From a virus, in the IMG/VR virus record IMGVR_UViG_3300026479_000023, positions 1-39,882 of that record: a stretch of 39,882 nt of DNA. One strand, written 5' to 3'. Below, in pieces: positions 30,311-38,989 of this stretch (position 1 is its first letter; each line of letters starts with the position of its first letter). The translations under genes and the position numbers were made by a program. Under the pieces are notes generated by a model, which saw only the letters and a program-made list of their open reading frames with translations, was not told where the DNA came from and did not search any database.

Positions 30311-30703
30311 CTAGAACACATTATTAAAATGTACCTTGCATATCTGCTCACATTCCCACATGGAAAGCCCTACCACTGCCGCCGTCTCCACGATATCGAA
30401 GCAATGTATATACCTGTAAGACAGTACAGCTTTTATGTATCCATCCGGGATAGTCTTAATATAATCGCAGGCCCTCTCAATCAGTTCCCGATTTTCCTTA
30501 CGCAGCGCTGATATCATCCGTTCTATGTCAACTTTCTCTTCCACTGTTGCCATCCCGGATTGAGTCCCACCCATCCCATGAGGCATCCCATCGGACTGCA
30601 CGGCAGAAATACCGTATTTACTGCATAAATCCTCGTATTTGGTCTTTAGCTGTACAAGCCTACGTTTATTCACACCTATTTGCTTCAACTCTTTCTCGGT
30701 CAT
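30311..30703 (-). CDS. ArpU/RinA-like or DUF1492-type late transcription regulator
   Basis: 130 residues. A helical N-terminus (KELKQIGVNKRRLVQLKTKYEDLC), a Gly/Met-rich linker, then VEEKVDIERMISALRKENRELIERACDYIKTIPDGYIKAVLSYRYIHCFDIVETAAVVGLSMWECEQICK, a sigma-region-4-like helix-turn-helix. Proteins of this type lie just before terminase genes and activate late genes. It faces the structured element and the late operon. Confidence 0.85.
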   Translation of the reverse strand: MTEKELKQIGVNKRRLVQLKTKYEDLCSKYGISAVQSDGMPHGMGGTQSGMATVEEKVDIERMISALRKENRELIERACDYIKTIPDGYIKAVLSYRYIHCFDIVETAAVVGLSMWECEQICKVHFNNVF

Positions 30704-30712
30704 AGATGGGCT

Positions 30713-31000
30713 TTACCTCCTGTCTAATCGCTGAAGGAAATCATTATACTGATAACTCTCACAAGCTCCTGTTTTATGCCGGAGGAGAATGTGATGCTCA
30801 TACAGATTTACAACCTGCATCCGGCGGCTTACCTTGACAATCCGTCTTCCATCGTCTTTTACCTCCACTTTTATGTACACAATATCTCCGCGCTTTACTC
30901 CGTACCGCTTTTCTCGCGCCCTTATATTCTCCTCCCGCCTGATTGCGGGCAATGCTTGCTCGTATGTAGGGTCCGGGCAACCTGATCCGTTTTTTATCAT
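30713..31000 (-). CDS. Hypothetical phage protein
   Basis: 95 residues; N-terminal Pro/Glu-rich helix (TYEQALPAIRREENIRAREKRYG), then a small beta-barrel-like segment VKRGDIVYIKVEVKDDGRRIVKVSRRMQVVNLYEHHILLRHKTG. The latter is a common phage pattern of unknown function. It overlaps the zinc-ribbon gene by 4 nt. Confidence 0.8.
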   Translation of the reverse strand: MIKNGSGCPDPTYEQALPAIRREENIRAREKRYGVKRGDIVYIKVEVKDDGRRIVKVSRRMQVVNLYEHHILLRHKTGACESYQYNDFLQRLDRR

Positions 31001-31191
31001 CTATCTTTCTCCTTTCTAGGTATTCCAAAACTGTCATTTTTCCGCGTCCTTATGTCCTCCCAGAAATTTTCTATGGTTTTAAATCGGTATCCGCAGGTTT
31101 GACACTGCCTCCGCCTCAATACTGCAAAACCGTCTAAGCTCTCCTCTGTATCCGTTACCTGCGTTTTGCCGCCGCATTTCTTGCACTTCAT
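30997..31191 (-). CDS. NrdR-like zinc-ribbon protein
   Basis: 64 residues from the ATG at 31191. MKCKKCGGKTQVTDTEES...VLRRRQCQTCGYRFKTIENF carries the two CxxC pairs and the 'RRR(R)C..C..RF.T.E' motif of the NrdR N-terminal domain, without the ATP cone. It is a stand-alone DNA-binding zinc ribbon frequent in phages, possibly a regulator. Confidence 0.85.
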   Translation of the reverse strand: MKCKKCGGKTQVTDTEESLDGFAVLRRRQCQTCGYRFKTIENFWEDIRTRKNDSFGIPRKEKDR

Positions 31192-31469
31192 GACTCGCCT
31201 TTCTCTTTCTCGCCGTTTTCCAATAGCCACTGGAACACCAGACGGTTTGCAATATGTGTAAAACCTATAAGGTCTGTATCATCACCGGTTATTCCAATAT
31301 ATAGGAGATGTACTGCCATAATCATTGCAGTAAAGTCATCTGTAAGGTTCTCCTCTTCCAGTTCTATTTTGGGCATTTCCGTTCCTTCTCTTTCATCTAC
31401 ATCTAAATATAAGTCTCTCAATGCTGTCGCAAACTTTTCTACTCTTTTATTAAACTCATTTTCATTCAT
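31188..31469 (-). CDS. Hypothetical phage protein, acidic
   Basis: 93 residues with AAAGGAAA upstream. MNENEFNKRVEKFATALRDLYLDVDERE, then a hydrophobic helix FTAMIMAVHLLYIGITG and a C-terminal LVFQWLLENGEKEKG. Not recognised. 4-nt overlap with the zinc-ribbon gene. Confidence 0.78.
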   Translation of the reverse strand: MNENEFNKRVEKFATALRDLYLDVDEREGTEMPKIELEEENLTDDFTAMIMAVHLLYIGITGDDTDLIGFTHIANRLVFQWLLENGEKEKGES

Positions 31470-31493
31470 TTTTATTTTCCTTTCACAATTCTT

Positions 31494-31586
31494 TTATCTT
31501 TTCACCACAGTTTCATCACATTTTCCCGGTATAGTAATACTCAACAAAGGGCGATAACCTTTTTCATATAGACTTTTCTTTTTCAT
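31494..31586 (-). CDS. Possible 30-residue peptide
   Basis: ATG at 31586, TAA at 31494. Composition MKKKSLYEKGYRPLLSITIPG... is plausible for a small phage peptide. AGGAGGG lies 26 nt upstream, separated by a perfect GCCGGG/CCCGGC hairpin that could bring it close to the start. No other evidence. Confidence 0.35.
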   Translation of the reverse strand: MKKKSLYEKGYRPLLSITIPGKCDETVVKR

Positions 31587-31626
31587 ACTGCCGGGCCTGC
31601 TGACCCGGCCCTCCTACTTTTATAGG

Positions 31627-31782
31627 CTATCCTCCAATCCTCTCCCTGTATGCTCTCATATAGTTTCTCATGTACCACTTCTCACACTCACGGCAGTAGC
31701 TATTACGGCGATTCTGCTTTTTCATTAGCCTGAACGCTTCTTCCTCTTTTGGCTCGCGGCATATGCCGCACATTTTGGTCAT
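31627..31782 (-). CDS. 51-residue zinc-finger-like protein
   Basis: GGAGG 7 nt before the ATG at 31782, which overlaps the previous stop by 4 nt. CGICREPKEEEAF...NSYCRECEKWYMRNYMRAYRERIGG has two CxxC pairs followed by a basic helix, a pattern repeated in phage HNH-like treble-clef fragments. Likely a nucleic-acid-binding protein. Confidence 0.7.
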   Translation of the reverse strand: MTKMCGICREPKEEEAFRLMKKQNRRNSYCRECEKWYMRNYMRAYRERIGG

Positions 31783-32261
31783 GGTAGCACCTCCGGTATG
31801 TCCTCATCCTTCATAAAACAAATCCAATGTGTTTTAGAACGACGATTTCCAAAAAGAGGTTTGAATGGAATGATCGATAAAATTTCATTCAATTTGACCT
31901 GTTCCTCATTCCATTTGAAAATCAATGTGCCATTTGGTTTCAACACTCTCATGCATTCTGTAAAACCATTCAGTATATCATTCTTCCAATCATTTGACAG
32001 CTTTCCATACTTCTTGTACATATATGATGTTTCTCCGACCCGCAACAAATGTGGCGGATCAAATACAACCATGTAAAATGAATTATCCTTAAATGGCATA
32101 CAACGGAAATCTGCAACAATATCAGGCTTAATATTGAGCCTTCTCCCGTCGCAAAGAGTATCTTCTAAATCCCTGCAATCCATGAAAAGCACATCTTTAT
32201 TATCCTTGTCAAACCAAAACATCTTGCTTCCACAACATGCATCTAAAATTCTTTTTTTCAT
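31779..32261 (-). CDS. Class I SAM-dependent methyltransferase
   Basis: 160 residues. Motif I-like ILDACCGSKMFWFD at the start binds S-adenosylmethionine; VVFDPPHLLRVGE around residue 65 is a DPPH version of motif IV of amino-methyltransferases; LIFKWNEEQVKL follows. It resembles phage DNA-methyltransferase-like proteins (MT-A70/Dam-like), which may protect phage DNA from restriction. It lacks a recognisable target domain. Confidence 0.88.
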   Translation of the reverse strand: MKKRILDACCGSKMFWFDKDNKDVLFMDCRDLEDTLCDGRRLNIKPDIVADFRCMPFKDNSFYMVVFDPPHLLRVGETSYMYKKYGKLSNDWKNDILNGFTECMRVLKPNGTLIFKWNEEQVKLNEILSIIPFKPLFGNRRSKTHWICFMKDEDIPEVLP

Positions 32262-32317
32262 GTTTCTCAGAGCCCGGTATACCTTTTCGCGCGAGGCTGG
32301 CTCCTTTCTCAGATTTA

Positions 32318-32659
32318 TTATTTTGTTTTTTTAATCATATCCAAATAATCCTCAAATGCTTCCAGGAAGATAACATCCAAATTATCCGGAAGCATAGTCT
32401 CTTTATACTGCTCCTTTATCGTATCCAGGAATTCCTTCGGGTCCTCCGCATATACACTGTTTGACATGATATCCGCCAGGGTACGCACCCGCTTCATGTA
32501 TTCCGCACGGAGCTGGCACTGCTTCTCCTTCAGCTCTGCACACAGCCTGTCATAGGATTTCTTATATTTCGTCTGCAGGAATTCAACAGGTATCTGGGAT
32601 TCATTTTTCTTCCTGATCCCCTGTAGTCTCATTACTTCTTTTAAAAGTTCATCTGTCAT
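32318..32659 (-). CDS. Hypothetical helical protein after the helicase
   Basis: 113 residues from the ATG at 32659, which overlaps the helicase stop (ATGA). Mostly helix with coiled-coil stretches (ESQIPVEFLQTKYKKSYDRLCAELKEKQCQLRAEYMKR). The function is unknown; translational coupling suggests a helicase partner. Confidence 0.8.
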   Translation of the reverse strand: MTDELLKEVMRLQGIRKKNESQIPVEFLQTKYKKSYDRLCAELKEKQCQLRAEYMKRVRTLADIMSNSVYAEDPKEFLDTIKEQYKETMLPDNLDVIFLEAFEDYLDMIKKTK

Positions 32660-34041
32660 AAGATACACCCCGCTTTCCGATAACTTGTACGACGCCGTTT
32701 CCACTGGTTTTCGCAGAACCCAATATTGTCCACATAGTCATAGCAGACAGGCTGTCCTTTTCCTTCAAACGTTCTGGCTATCCTCCCAATACTTTGCGTG
32801 ACTACGGCATAATCCTTTTTCGGTGTTGTAAGATATAAGCGGTCAAGCCTCGGGATGTCCAGCCCCTCTTTTGCCAAGCCGAAGGAAGCAAACAGATACC
32901 GTATCCTGCCCGAACGCATATCCTCTATGGCCTGAATCCTTTTGGCCTTTGCCGACTTGCTTGTCATCTTACCGTCGATCATGGCGGTCAGCTCCCAGAG
33001 TTCTGCCGGTAGCATGGCGCGCAGCTGCTGCAGGTGCTGCAGTCGGTCAGACAATATCAGGTTGTGATGCCCCCGGTTTGCCACCAGGTCCCCTACGATC
33101 ATCTGGTTCCTTTCCAGATTTTCGGTCAAGTAAGGGATCAGTTTACTATATACTAGCGTTCCATCCGTATCCAAACACGCACGGTTGATCTTGATCTTTG
33201 TATCCCTGCGAAGGATCTGTACCTGCATGGTTTTTTCGGCCACTGCCTCATCCGGTACCTGGTATTGCACCTCCCCAAGAACAGCAAATGTGCTCTTTAT
33301 CAGCCCATCTGCACGGTGTACCGTGGCACTCAGGCCATATTTATATCTTGCTGCCAGACTGCTGATCACCCGGTAAAACATCTTCGCGCTTGCCGGCGTA
33401 CCGGATACCCTGTGGCATTCATCCACGATCACCACATCCCAAGTGTATTTATATTTCAGCAGGTCCAGTTTGCTAAGTGTCTGCACTGTGGCAAATGTCA
33501 TGTGACTACCTATATGTACCTTGCCTGCCGTTATCCTGCCCAGGATAGTTTCCGGATAATACTGTCTTGCCCGGTCATAGGATTGATTCAAAAGGTCTGC
33601 TGTATGTGTTACCCACAGAGTTCTACGCTGCAGTTTCGCAGCAAGGGCTATCCCCATCTGGGTTTTTCCGCTCCCGCAGGGGCTTTGCAAGATGCCGCAT
33701 CCAGCTATCTCCATTGCTTCCACAGCCTCCTTCTGATAGTCATATAAAGGGACTTCTGCGCCAGGGTATAGGATTGACCCATTATCCGCCAAATCCTGTT
33801 CAATGATGGTGTCTGCGCCCCGGTACGGCCTTACCAGCTTCCCCGCGCCACACGGGATCACCAGGCTTGATCCATCCACGTGATAGAAATACAACTGCTG
33901 GTCTGTATTTCCCGTCCAGAGTCCCATACGCTGCTTCTTGATATAATCCGGGTTCGGCATGGTGAGCTCCTGCCTTACCGTCTCAATCAGTTCCTGGGGC
34001 GGGTCTTGTATCCGTATTTCGTTGCTGATGGTTACTTTCAT
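32656..34041 (-). CDS. SF2 DEAD/DEAH-box helicase
   Basis: 461 residues. Motif I QSPCGSGKTQMG near 118, motif II VIVDECHR near 208, motif III GLSATVHRADG, and motif VI QSIGRIARTFEG near the C-terminus. This is the ResIII/type-III-restriction-like SF2 helicase used by many Firmicutes phages for replication fork or recombination. It overlaps RecU-like and downstream genes by 4 nt. Confidence 0.93.
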   Translation of the reverse strand: MKVTISNEIRIQDPPQELIETVRQELTMPNPDYIKKQRMGLWTGNTDQQLYFYHVDGSSLVIPCGAGKLVRPYRGADTIIEQDLADNGSILYPGAEVPLYDYQKEAVEAMEIAGCGILQSPCGSGKTQMGIALAAKLQRRTLWVTHTADLLNQSYDRARQYYPETILGRITAGKVHIGSHMTFATVQTLSKLDLLKYKYTWDVVIVDECHRVSGTPASAKMFYRVISSLAARYKYGLSATVHRADGLIKSTFAVLGEVQYQVPDEAVAEKTMQVQILRRDTKIKINRACLDTDGTLVYSKLIPYLTENLERNQMIVGDLVANRGHHNLILSDRLQHLQQLRAMLPAELWELTAMIDGKMTSKSAKAKRIQAIEDMRSGRIRYLFASFGLAKEGLDIPRLDRLYLTTPKKDYAVVTQSIGRIARTFEGKGQPVCYDYVDNIGFCENQWKRRRTSYRKAGCIL

Positions 34042-34448
34042 AACTGCTCAATCCTTTCAAGCCATGCACCCAAAGGCGCTCCATAATATTTCGCATGTCC
34101 GCGGTCTATATGCCGTATCCCATTGGACCATGCTTCTTCCAGGTCACTGATTCCCATGAGGAATGCCTCCCCATCCGGAAATCTCACCACAAAGATTCCT
34201 TCCGAGTTGCCACATTCCATCCATAGCTTCATAGCGTTTTTCTGGTTTTCCTCTATTCTGCGTAAATAAAAGCTGCCGGACCGACAATCCTTACAGTCAA
34301 ATACCAACGTTTCCCCGTCCCTGGCCGCTATCACATCGAATGGCTGGCCGTTCTGGTTGTCCTGCATCCTGTGTACCCAGAATCCATGGTCTGACAGCTT
34401 CTGCGCAAATTCTTTTTCAAAGTCTGTACCATTGCTTTTATTGCTCAT
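34038..34448 (-). CDS. RecU-like Holliday junction resolvase
   Basis: 136 residues from the ATG at 34448 (AGGAGG upstream). GTDFEKEFAQKL, then FDVIAARDGETLVFDCKDC (PD-(D/E)xK core: Asp, then Asp-x-Lys) and the C-terminal GIFVVRFPDGEAFLM match phage RecU/penicillin-binding protein-related resolvases. It resolves recombination intermediates before packaging. Confidence 0.9.
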   Translation of the reverse strand: MSNKSNGTDFEKEFAQKLSDHGFWVHRMQDNQNGQPFDVIAARDGETLVFDCKDCRSGSFYLRRIEENQKNAMKLWMECGNSEGIFVVRFPDGEAFLMGISDLEEAWSNGIRHIDRGHAKYYGAPLGAWLERIEQL

Positions 34449-34469
34449 TTTTACCTCCTGTTTCACGAA

Positions 34470-34740
34470 GTCTAACCTTTTTCCTTAATTGTCTACCCTT
34501 GTCTTCCCCTGATTAAGGGCTTCAAACCCTTGATTTTACTGGGGGTCTAACCGTCTGACCAAAAATCACCGCTTATAGGTGCACATTTTTAGTAAGAAAA
34601 AAAATAACGTTTTTCTCGCGCGTCACGTATATGGTATTAGGTTAGACAGGTTAGACGGTTAGACTATATACTTTAAAGCCGCATTTTTGCTGGCCTTTCT
34701 GGTCTAACCTGAGGGCTAACCTAAATTTTACAGGTTAGAC
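34470..34740. repeat. Cluster of GGTTAGAC repeats in both orientations (possible replication origin)
   Basis: Exact copies of the 8-mer GGTTAGAC lie at 34640-34647, 34649-34656, 34657-34664 and 34733-34740, and its complement GTCTAACC at 34470-34477, 34545-34552 and 34702-34709. Near copies lie at 34491, 34553 and 34715. An AT-rich run (34590-34615) lies in the middle. The 270-bp gap is flanked by primase/helicase and resolvase genes. Iterons plus AT-rich DNA next to replication genes suggest an origin. Confidence 0.6.
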
Positions 34741-34741
34741 T

Positions 34742-36655
34742 TTAATCAAACGGCAGTTCCATCTGTTCGTCTTCTATTGCCATAAAACCATCCGAATCCA
34801 CATCCGGTTCCATATTTAATTTCACATAGTTTGCCTTGATTCCGAACACCTTCGTGTTATGGATATATTTCCCCTGTGAGTTTCGGATGACGCGTTCTTT
34901 TGCTGCCCATTTCTTACTGACTGCAGCGTAATCAAATCCATTCTTTTCCAGGAACTCACATAGCACATCTTTGTTTATCACAGCCACAGGCGGTGTCTCT
35001 GGATGCTCTTCATCATCATCAATCCTTCCCCATACCTCACCTTTGTTCGCGGAATCCTCCTCATTTGGGTTCTGAAAGCGTACCGGGTTTTTTGCGATCC
35101 AGTTCAAGATTGACTGATAAGACCGTTCTGCAACATCTACCTCATTTGCGCTACGCAGATACATTTTTACATCATCAACCGTGAGCGGCCTCTCACCTGT
35201 AAAAACAACTTCCGTTAGGATCCTGTCCGCCAATAAGATACAGGCCATTGCCATTGCCTGCTTCTCTGTGGTGTCCAGTTTGCACATGACATCAAAATAT
35301 CTCTTGTACTCCTCCTGCAGTTCTTTCTTTTCCACTCCCTGGAGATATTCAACCAGTATTTTTCCGGCATATCCATAATTTTCTGTCAGGATACCCACCG
35401 TCCGGTTTCCATCTTCCAGGAGCTTTTCTTCCACCTCGATCTCAATGACACGGTTTTTTGAGCCTGCCCGGCTATTTGCTTTAGTGATCGGTTCTTCCCC
35501 GGTAAAAAGGTAGCTGCAGCGCCAAGTCTTAGTCTCTTCCACGCCGCCTGTAGCCCTGCCGCGCCCCCGGTCGATGCCTTCTGTTATCTGATATATCAGT
35601 TGATCAAAATTGGTCGTCCATTTATCCTTCATGGTCTGCAGCTCATCCCCGGCATAAGGCAGAGAATATAAAAAGGCAGAAGTACGCATGATGTTCACTT
35701 TTGTAGTGTTCATGGTTTTTACCAGGCCGCCCATCTTGGGATTCCCCCAGATAGACATGGCCGCCATGATAGCTACTGTCTTGCAGGTTCCAGACTCTCC
35801 GGACCAGATGTGGAGGACAAAAGGCAGCGCATTTACTAACTCGATCAGACAGCTTGCAAAGCTGGCCGCAAACGCCATGCGCACGATCTTATTCTTCCGC
35901 AGGATGCTGCAGTGCTCTTTCCAGACCGAAAAATCCCCATTCTCTTTTACATTTTTGTATATCACGTCAAAAGCTTCGTCTCCGTCATATACAATATCAT
36001 CTGCGTAGGGCATAAACTCACTCCCTGCCCATCCCAGGCGGTTGATCGATTTCCTGGGTTCCAGCTTTGCAGGGTTCAGGCCAATACAGTCGCTGATATA
36101 CTTCACCAGGGGCTTTGCGTTTTCAGACGTCACTTCAATGCCGATATCACTCAGCACATCAACAATGGCGGAATTATCCGCACATACCTTACGGTTCACG
36201 GTTACATTCTGCCACTGTCCATATTTAAAATAGGCCAGTTTTACCCGTTCCCTTCCGGTATCCACATTTTTGTAGATCTCTATTGGCAGGATTGGGTGGG
36301 TACATGCGTTGACAAAGACTGGCTGTCCATGATTGTCAAATTTCTGCATAGACACCCCCAGATCGGTCGCTCTCCAGGGGCCGCACTGCAGCTCCAGGGC
36401 CTGCCCAGTAAAATTTGTGCTGTTCCCGGTCTCCTTCATCTTCTGGCTGTAATCCATAAAGAAGGCTTTTAGGATAGAATTGAACTCATTTGCCCGTTTC
36501 ATCTGCCTTGCCTTATTTTTCAGAGCTTCTATGTACTGGGCGCGTTCCACATTGCCTTCTATCTCGAAGATCTTATAAAAGATTTCATCTGGAAATGGCT
36601 CCCCCGCCGTCAAAGCTTCCATACCAGTCAATAACTCGTTTTCGGATCTCTCCAA
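34742..36655 (-). CDS. DUF927 replicative helicase/primase-associated ATPase
   Basis: 637 residues. The central WSGESGTCKTVAIMAAMSIWG is the Walker A of the DUF927 family, followed by LPYAGDELQTMKD and the sensor-like FTGEEPITKANSRAGSKNR. An N-terminal domain of about 250 residues precedes. The family unwinds DNA at phage and mobile-element origins, usually with a CHC2 primase gene next to it, as here (70-nt overlap). The repeat cluster follows directly downstream. Confidence 0.92.
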   Translation of the reverse strand: MERSENELLTGMEALTAGEPFPDEIFYKIFEIEGNVERAQYIEALKNKARQMKRANEFNSILKAFFMDYSQKMKETGNSTNFTGQALELQCGPWRATDLGVSMQKFDNHGQPVFVNACTHPILPIEIYKNVDTGRERVKLAYFKYGQWQNVTVNRKVCADNSAIVDVLSDIGIEVTSENAKPLVKYISDCIGLNPAKLEPRKSINRLGWAGSEFMPYADDIVYDGDEAFDVIYKNVKENGDFSVWKEHCSILRKNKIVRMAFAASFASCLIELVNALPFVLHIWSGESGTCKTVAIMAAMSIWGNPKMGGLVKTMNTTKVNIMRTSAFLYSLPYAGDELQTMKDKWTTNFDQLIYQITEGIDRGRGRATGGVEETKTWRCSYLFTGEEPITKANSRAGSKNRVIEIEVEEKLLEDGNRTVGILTENYGYAGKILVEYLQGVEKKELQEEYKRYFDVMCKLDTTEKQAMAMACILLADRILTEVVFTGERPLTVDDVKMYLRSANEVDVAERSYQSILNWIAKNPVRFQNPNEEDSANKGEVWGRIDDDEEHPETPPVAVINKDVLCEFLEKNGFDYAAVSKKWAAKERVIRNSQGKYIHNTKVFGIKANYVKLNMEPDVDSDGFMAIEDEQMELPFD

Positions 36656-37211
36656 CCTTCTTCACCGCCTTTTCATCGTTAAAATAATCCTCCAGGTCGT
36701 TCCTCAGGCAATCCAGGCGGTACTCTACGATCGTGAGCTCCTGTGCTGCCTCTACAAAATGCCGGTCCCGCGGGTCCCTTATCGCCTCACACAGAAGCCG
36801 CCTGTACACTTCCAGTACGGTATAAGCTTCCTTCCGGAACTGTTCCCGCCGCTTTCTCTCCCGGATCCGCAGATCCCTTTCTCTCTTTTCCCGGTAGGAA
36901 AGTCCTTCTGTTTTTATGGGCAAGGAAAAGTCTTCTATCAGCTTTCTGGCCGCGCCCTCATTATTGATCCCATACAGCCTGGAAACAAAAGTGATAACGT
37001 CCCCGCCAGAGCCACAGGAAAAGCAATAATATCCCTTATCATTCGGATATATCTTCATACTGGGCTTTTTGTCATTATGGAAAGGGCAGAGGCACCGCCC
37101 CTGCCTGTCCACCGAATATCCATAAAACTCTGCCGCCTGGCGCATACCCACCCGCTGCTTGATCTCCTGATAATCCTCTTTACATAAATGGGAGTTCTTC
37201 ATCAATACCAT
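36585..37211 (-). CDS. CHC2 zinc-finger primase-like protein
   Basis: 208 residues (205 if it starts at the ATG at 37203, which has GGATGG upstream). GRCLCPFHNDKKPSMKIY and YYCFSCGSGGDVITFV form a CHC2 zinc finger of DnaG-type primases at residues 35-75. The remainder is a charged helix (REKRERDLRIRERKRREQF) instead of a TOPRIM domain, so it is a DNA-binding part that likely acts with the DUF927 helicase. Confidence 0.9.
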   Translation of the reverse strand: MVLMKNSHLCKEDYQEIKQRVGMRQAAEFYGYSVDRQGRCLCPFHNDKKPSMKIYPNDKGYYCFSCGSGGDVITFVSRLYGINNEGAARKLIEDFSLPIKTEGLSYREKRERDLRIRERKRREQFRKEAYTVLEVYRRLLCEAIRDPRDRHFVEAAQELTIVEYRLDCLRNDLEDYFNDEKAVKKVGEIRKRVIDWYGSFDGGGAISR

Positions 37212-37803
37212 CCGGGATATTCATAAATCCCCTGCCTGCAAGCTGCGGGTCAGAAGACGGGGCTGGAGCGGGGGTAGACACTGCAACGCTTGCTGTGTTT
37301 TCCAGTAGCTTATCTTCTGGTATCTTTGCATCCTTCAGGCCGTCAATACTACGGATCTGAAATATCTTTGTAGCGAACGCCATCCTATGGTCATCCGTTT
37401 CAAACTGCTCACGTCCCATGACAGCACCAAATTTCTTCCCGACAAGCGTTTTCTCATTTCCTTCAAGCCCCCACGGGAACTGGTATCCTGGATTTGACTT
37501 TTCGATACTGGTCATCAGCCCTTTAAAAAACGGCAGGCTGGAGCCGTCCATGATCTGCTTATGCACCCCTTTATATTTAGCTCTGTCTCCACTCATTCGT
37601 TTTGCCGCCTCAAACTGTGCCTGGTAAAAATCCTTATGCTCTCCTTCGGCAATATCAAACAGGATCGCTATCTGCGGTCTTTCGTTCTGTGATTGTGTCT
37701 CACTGACCTGTCTTATCTTACAGATATATAGCCCTGCCGGGAGCTGCATGGATTCCCCCGTATAAGCCTGCGCCTCATCATACCCCTGTGGTTTCTTTAT
37801 CAT
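37180..37803 (-). CDS. DUF669 protein (single-strand DNA-binding type)
   Basis: 207 residues. QLPAGLYICKIRQVSETQSQNERPQIAILFDIAEGEHKDFY is the DUF669 core. The C-terminus is Pro/Ala-rich and ends in an acidic DEELPFM, like the acidic tip of SSB proteins that recruits partners. It lies between the Sak4-like ATPase and primase genes, where phage SSBs usually are. Confidence 0.88.
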   Translation of the reverse strand: MIKKPQGYDEAQAYTGESMQLPAGLYICKIRQVSETQSQNERPQIAILFDIAEGEHKDFYQAQFEAAKRMSGDRAKYKGVHKQIMDGSSLPFFKGLMTSIEKSNPGYQFPWGLEGNEKTLVGKKFGAVMGREQFETDDHRMAFATKIFQIRSIDGLKDAKIPEDKLLENTASVAVSTPAPAPSSDPQLAGRGFMNIPDGIDEELPFM

Positions 37804-38461
37804 CTTTCTTTTCCTCGCTTTCTTTATTCTTCGGGTTTTCTATCCCGTAGTATTCCCGAATGGTGTTATCCACCATCAGGAGGTCATTGTCAATCTCAAT
37901 ATCAGCAAACATGTCATCCGGTGCCTTGCTTACTGCCCCGTCCCTGGACTGGGTTACAAACGCATACCGTTCACCTTTGACCGCCCGGAGCACGATCGTA
38001 AACATGCCTTCCAGGCAGACTTTCTCATCCAGCAGCTTCCCGATGGTTTTGGGCTTGATATCCCCGAAATCGTTGGTGTCCTCATGCATGATGACATAAA
38101 CGATCCTGTCCTCCGGAGCTTCATCTGCAATGCATTTCACCAGTCTGTAAAAATCATCGGCAAGCTGGTTATACAGGGAAAAGACGGCGTTCCCCTTGCC
38201 CGTGGTGTTATGCCCGTCCATAAACTGTCCAGTGATCAGATAACCTGCATCGTCAATAATGATTGATTTTGGCCACTGTTTACTCTTCGCTGCAGCCTTT
38301 ATCTTTCCATAATCACAGCATACGTTTCCTGGTAATTTTCCCCGAAATGGAAGTGGTTTGTTCAGTACCCTGATGAGGCCAAAATCTTTTCCTACACAAT
38401 CTTTCATGCTCCGGCTTTTTCCTGTACCGGACTTTCCTATGATCAATACTGGGATTCCCAT
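37778..38461 (-). CDS. Sak4-like P-loop ATPase (AAA/RecA-type recombinase)
   Basis: 227 residues. Walker A IGKSGTGKSRSM at 8-19 and Walker B SIIIDDAGYLI near 65-75. The sequence MHEDTNDFGDIKPKTIGKLLDEKVCLEGMFTIVLRA is typical of the Sak4/AAA_24 phage NTP-binding group, which anneals single strands with the DUF669 protein. C-terminal tail charged (KESEEKKDDKE). Overlaps DUF669 by 26 nt. Confidence 0.88.
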   Translation of the reverse strand: MGIPVLIIGKSGTGKSRSMKDCVGKDFGLIRVLNKPLPFRGKLPGNVCCDYGKIKAAAKSKQWPKSIIIDDAGYLITGQFMDGHNTTGKGNAVFSLYNQLADDFYRLVKCIADEAPEDRIVYVIMHEDTNDFGDIKPKTIGKLLDEKVCLEGMFTIVLRAVKGERYAFVTQSRDGAVSKAPDDMFADIEIDNDLLMVDNTIREYYGIENPKNKESEEKKDDKETTGV

Positions 38462-38815
38462 TTATTTATCCTCCTTCCGGAAATCTATACTCTCAAGAGC
38501 TTCCAGTACACGGTTCCCATCATCTCCCAGCTTGCTGGAACAAACAGCCAGAGCAGAATTCTGATTCTTCCAGATCAGCAGATCCCCCTGCTCATTCCTG
38601 GCCGATGGTCCCATAGGTGCGCTCTCGTCTTCCAGCTCTTTCAGATCTATGATCCTATATAAACTCTCTGATAAGGCGATCAGACTGCCTGTCTTTTTGG
38701 ACTGCAGGATCCTGTAGGCGCTCCAGTTCGTATCAAATATGTAGCCTACGGTCAATCCGCCGTGATTAAAAGCATCTTTTATCCATTTTTTGAACATTGT
38801 CTTATTTAGGAACAT
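38462..38815 (-). CDS. Hypothetical phage protein
   Basis: 117 residues from the ATG at 38815 (GGAGGAGAG directly upstream). It has a mixed pattern (WIKDAFNHGGLTVGYIFDTNWSAYRIL, SLIALSESLYRIIDL, LIWKNQNSALAVCSS). Not recognised. It follows the small 38802-38984 gene and precedes Sak4. Confidence 0.8.
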   Translation of the reverse strand: MFLNKTMFKKWIKDAFNHGGLTVGYIFDTNWSAYRILQSKKTGSLIALSESLYRIIDLKELEDESAPMGPSARNEQGDLLIWKNQNSALAVCSSKLGDDGNRVLEALESIDFRKEDK

Positions 38816-38984
38816 CTCTCTCCTCCTTACCTTTTTCAATCCCATGCCGGATCCCGTCCAGCACAAACTCCATTTCATCAAATGACAGATGCCACACAGA
38901 TGAGACCATGGTCTTGGTAAGCTTTGCTGATAGATCCATAAGCTGGCCCATCCGGTATGGTGTCATCTCAATCTTCTCATCCAT
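38802..38984 (-). CDS. Hypothetical helical phage protein
   Basis: 60 residues, two helices (YRMGQLMDLSAKLTKTMVSS, FDEMEFVLDGIRHGIEKG). Overlaps the following gene by 14 nt. Not recognised. Confidence 0.75.
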   Translation of the reverse strand: MDEKIEMTPYRMGQLMDLSAKLTKTMVSSVWHLSFDEMEFVLDGIRHGIEKGKEERDVPK

Positions 38985-38989
38985 AAGCG

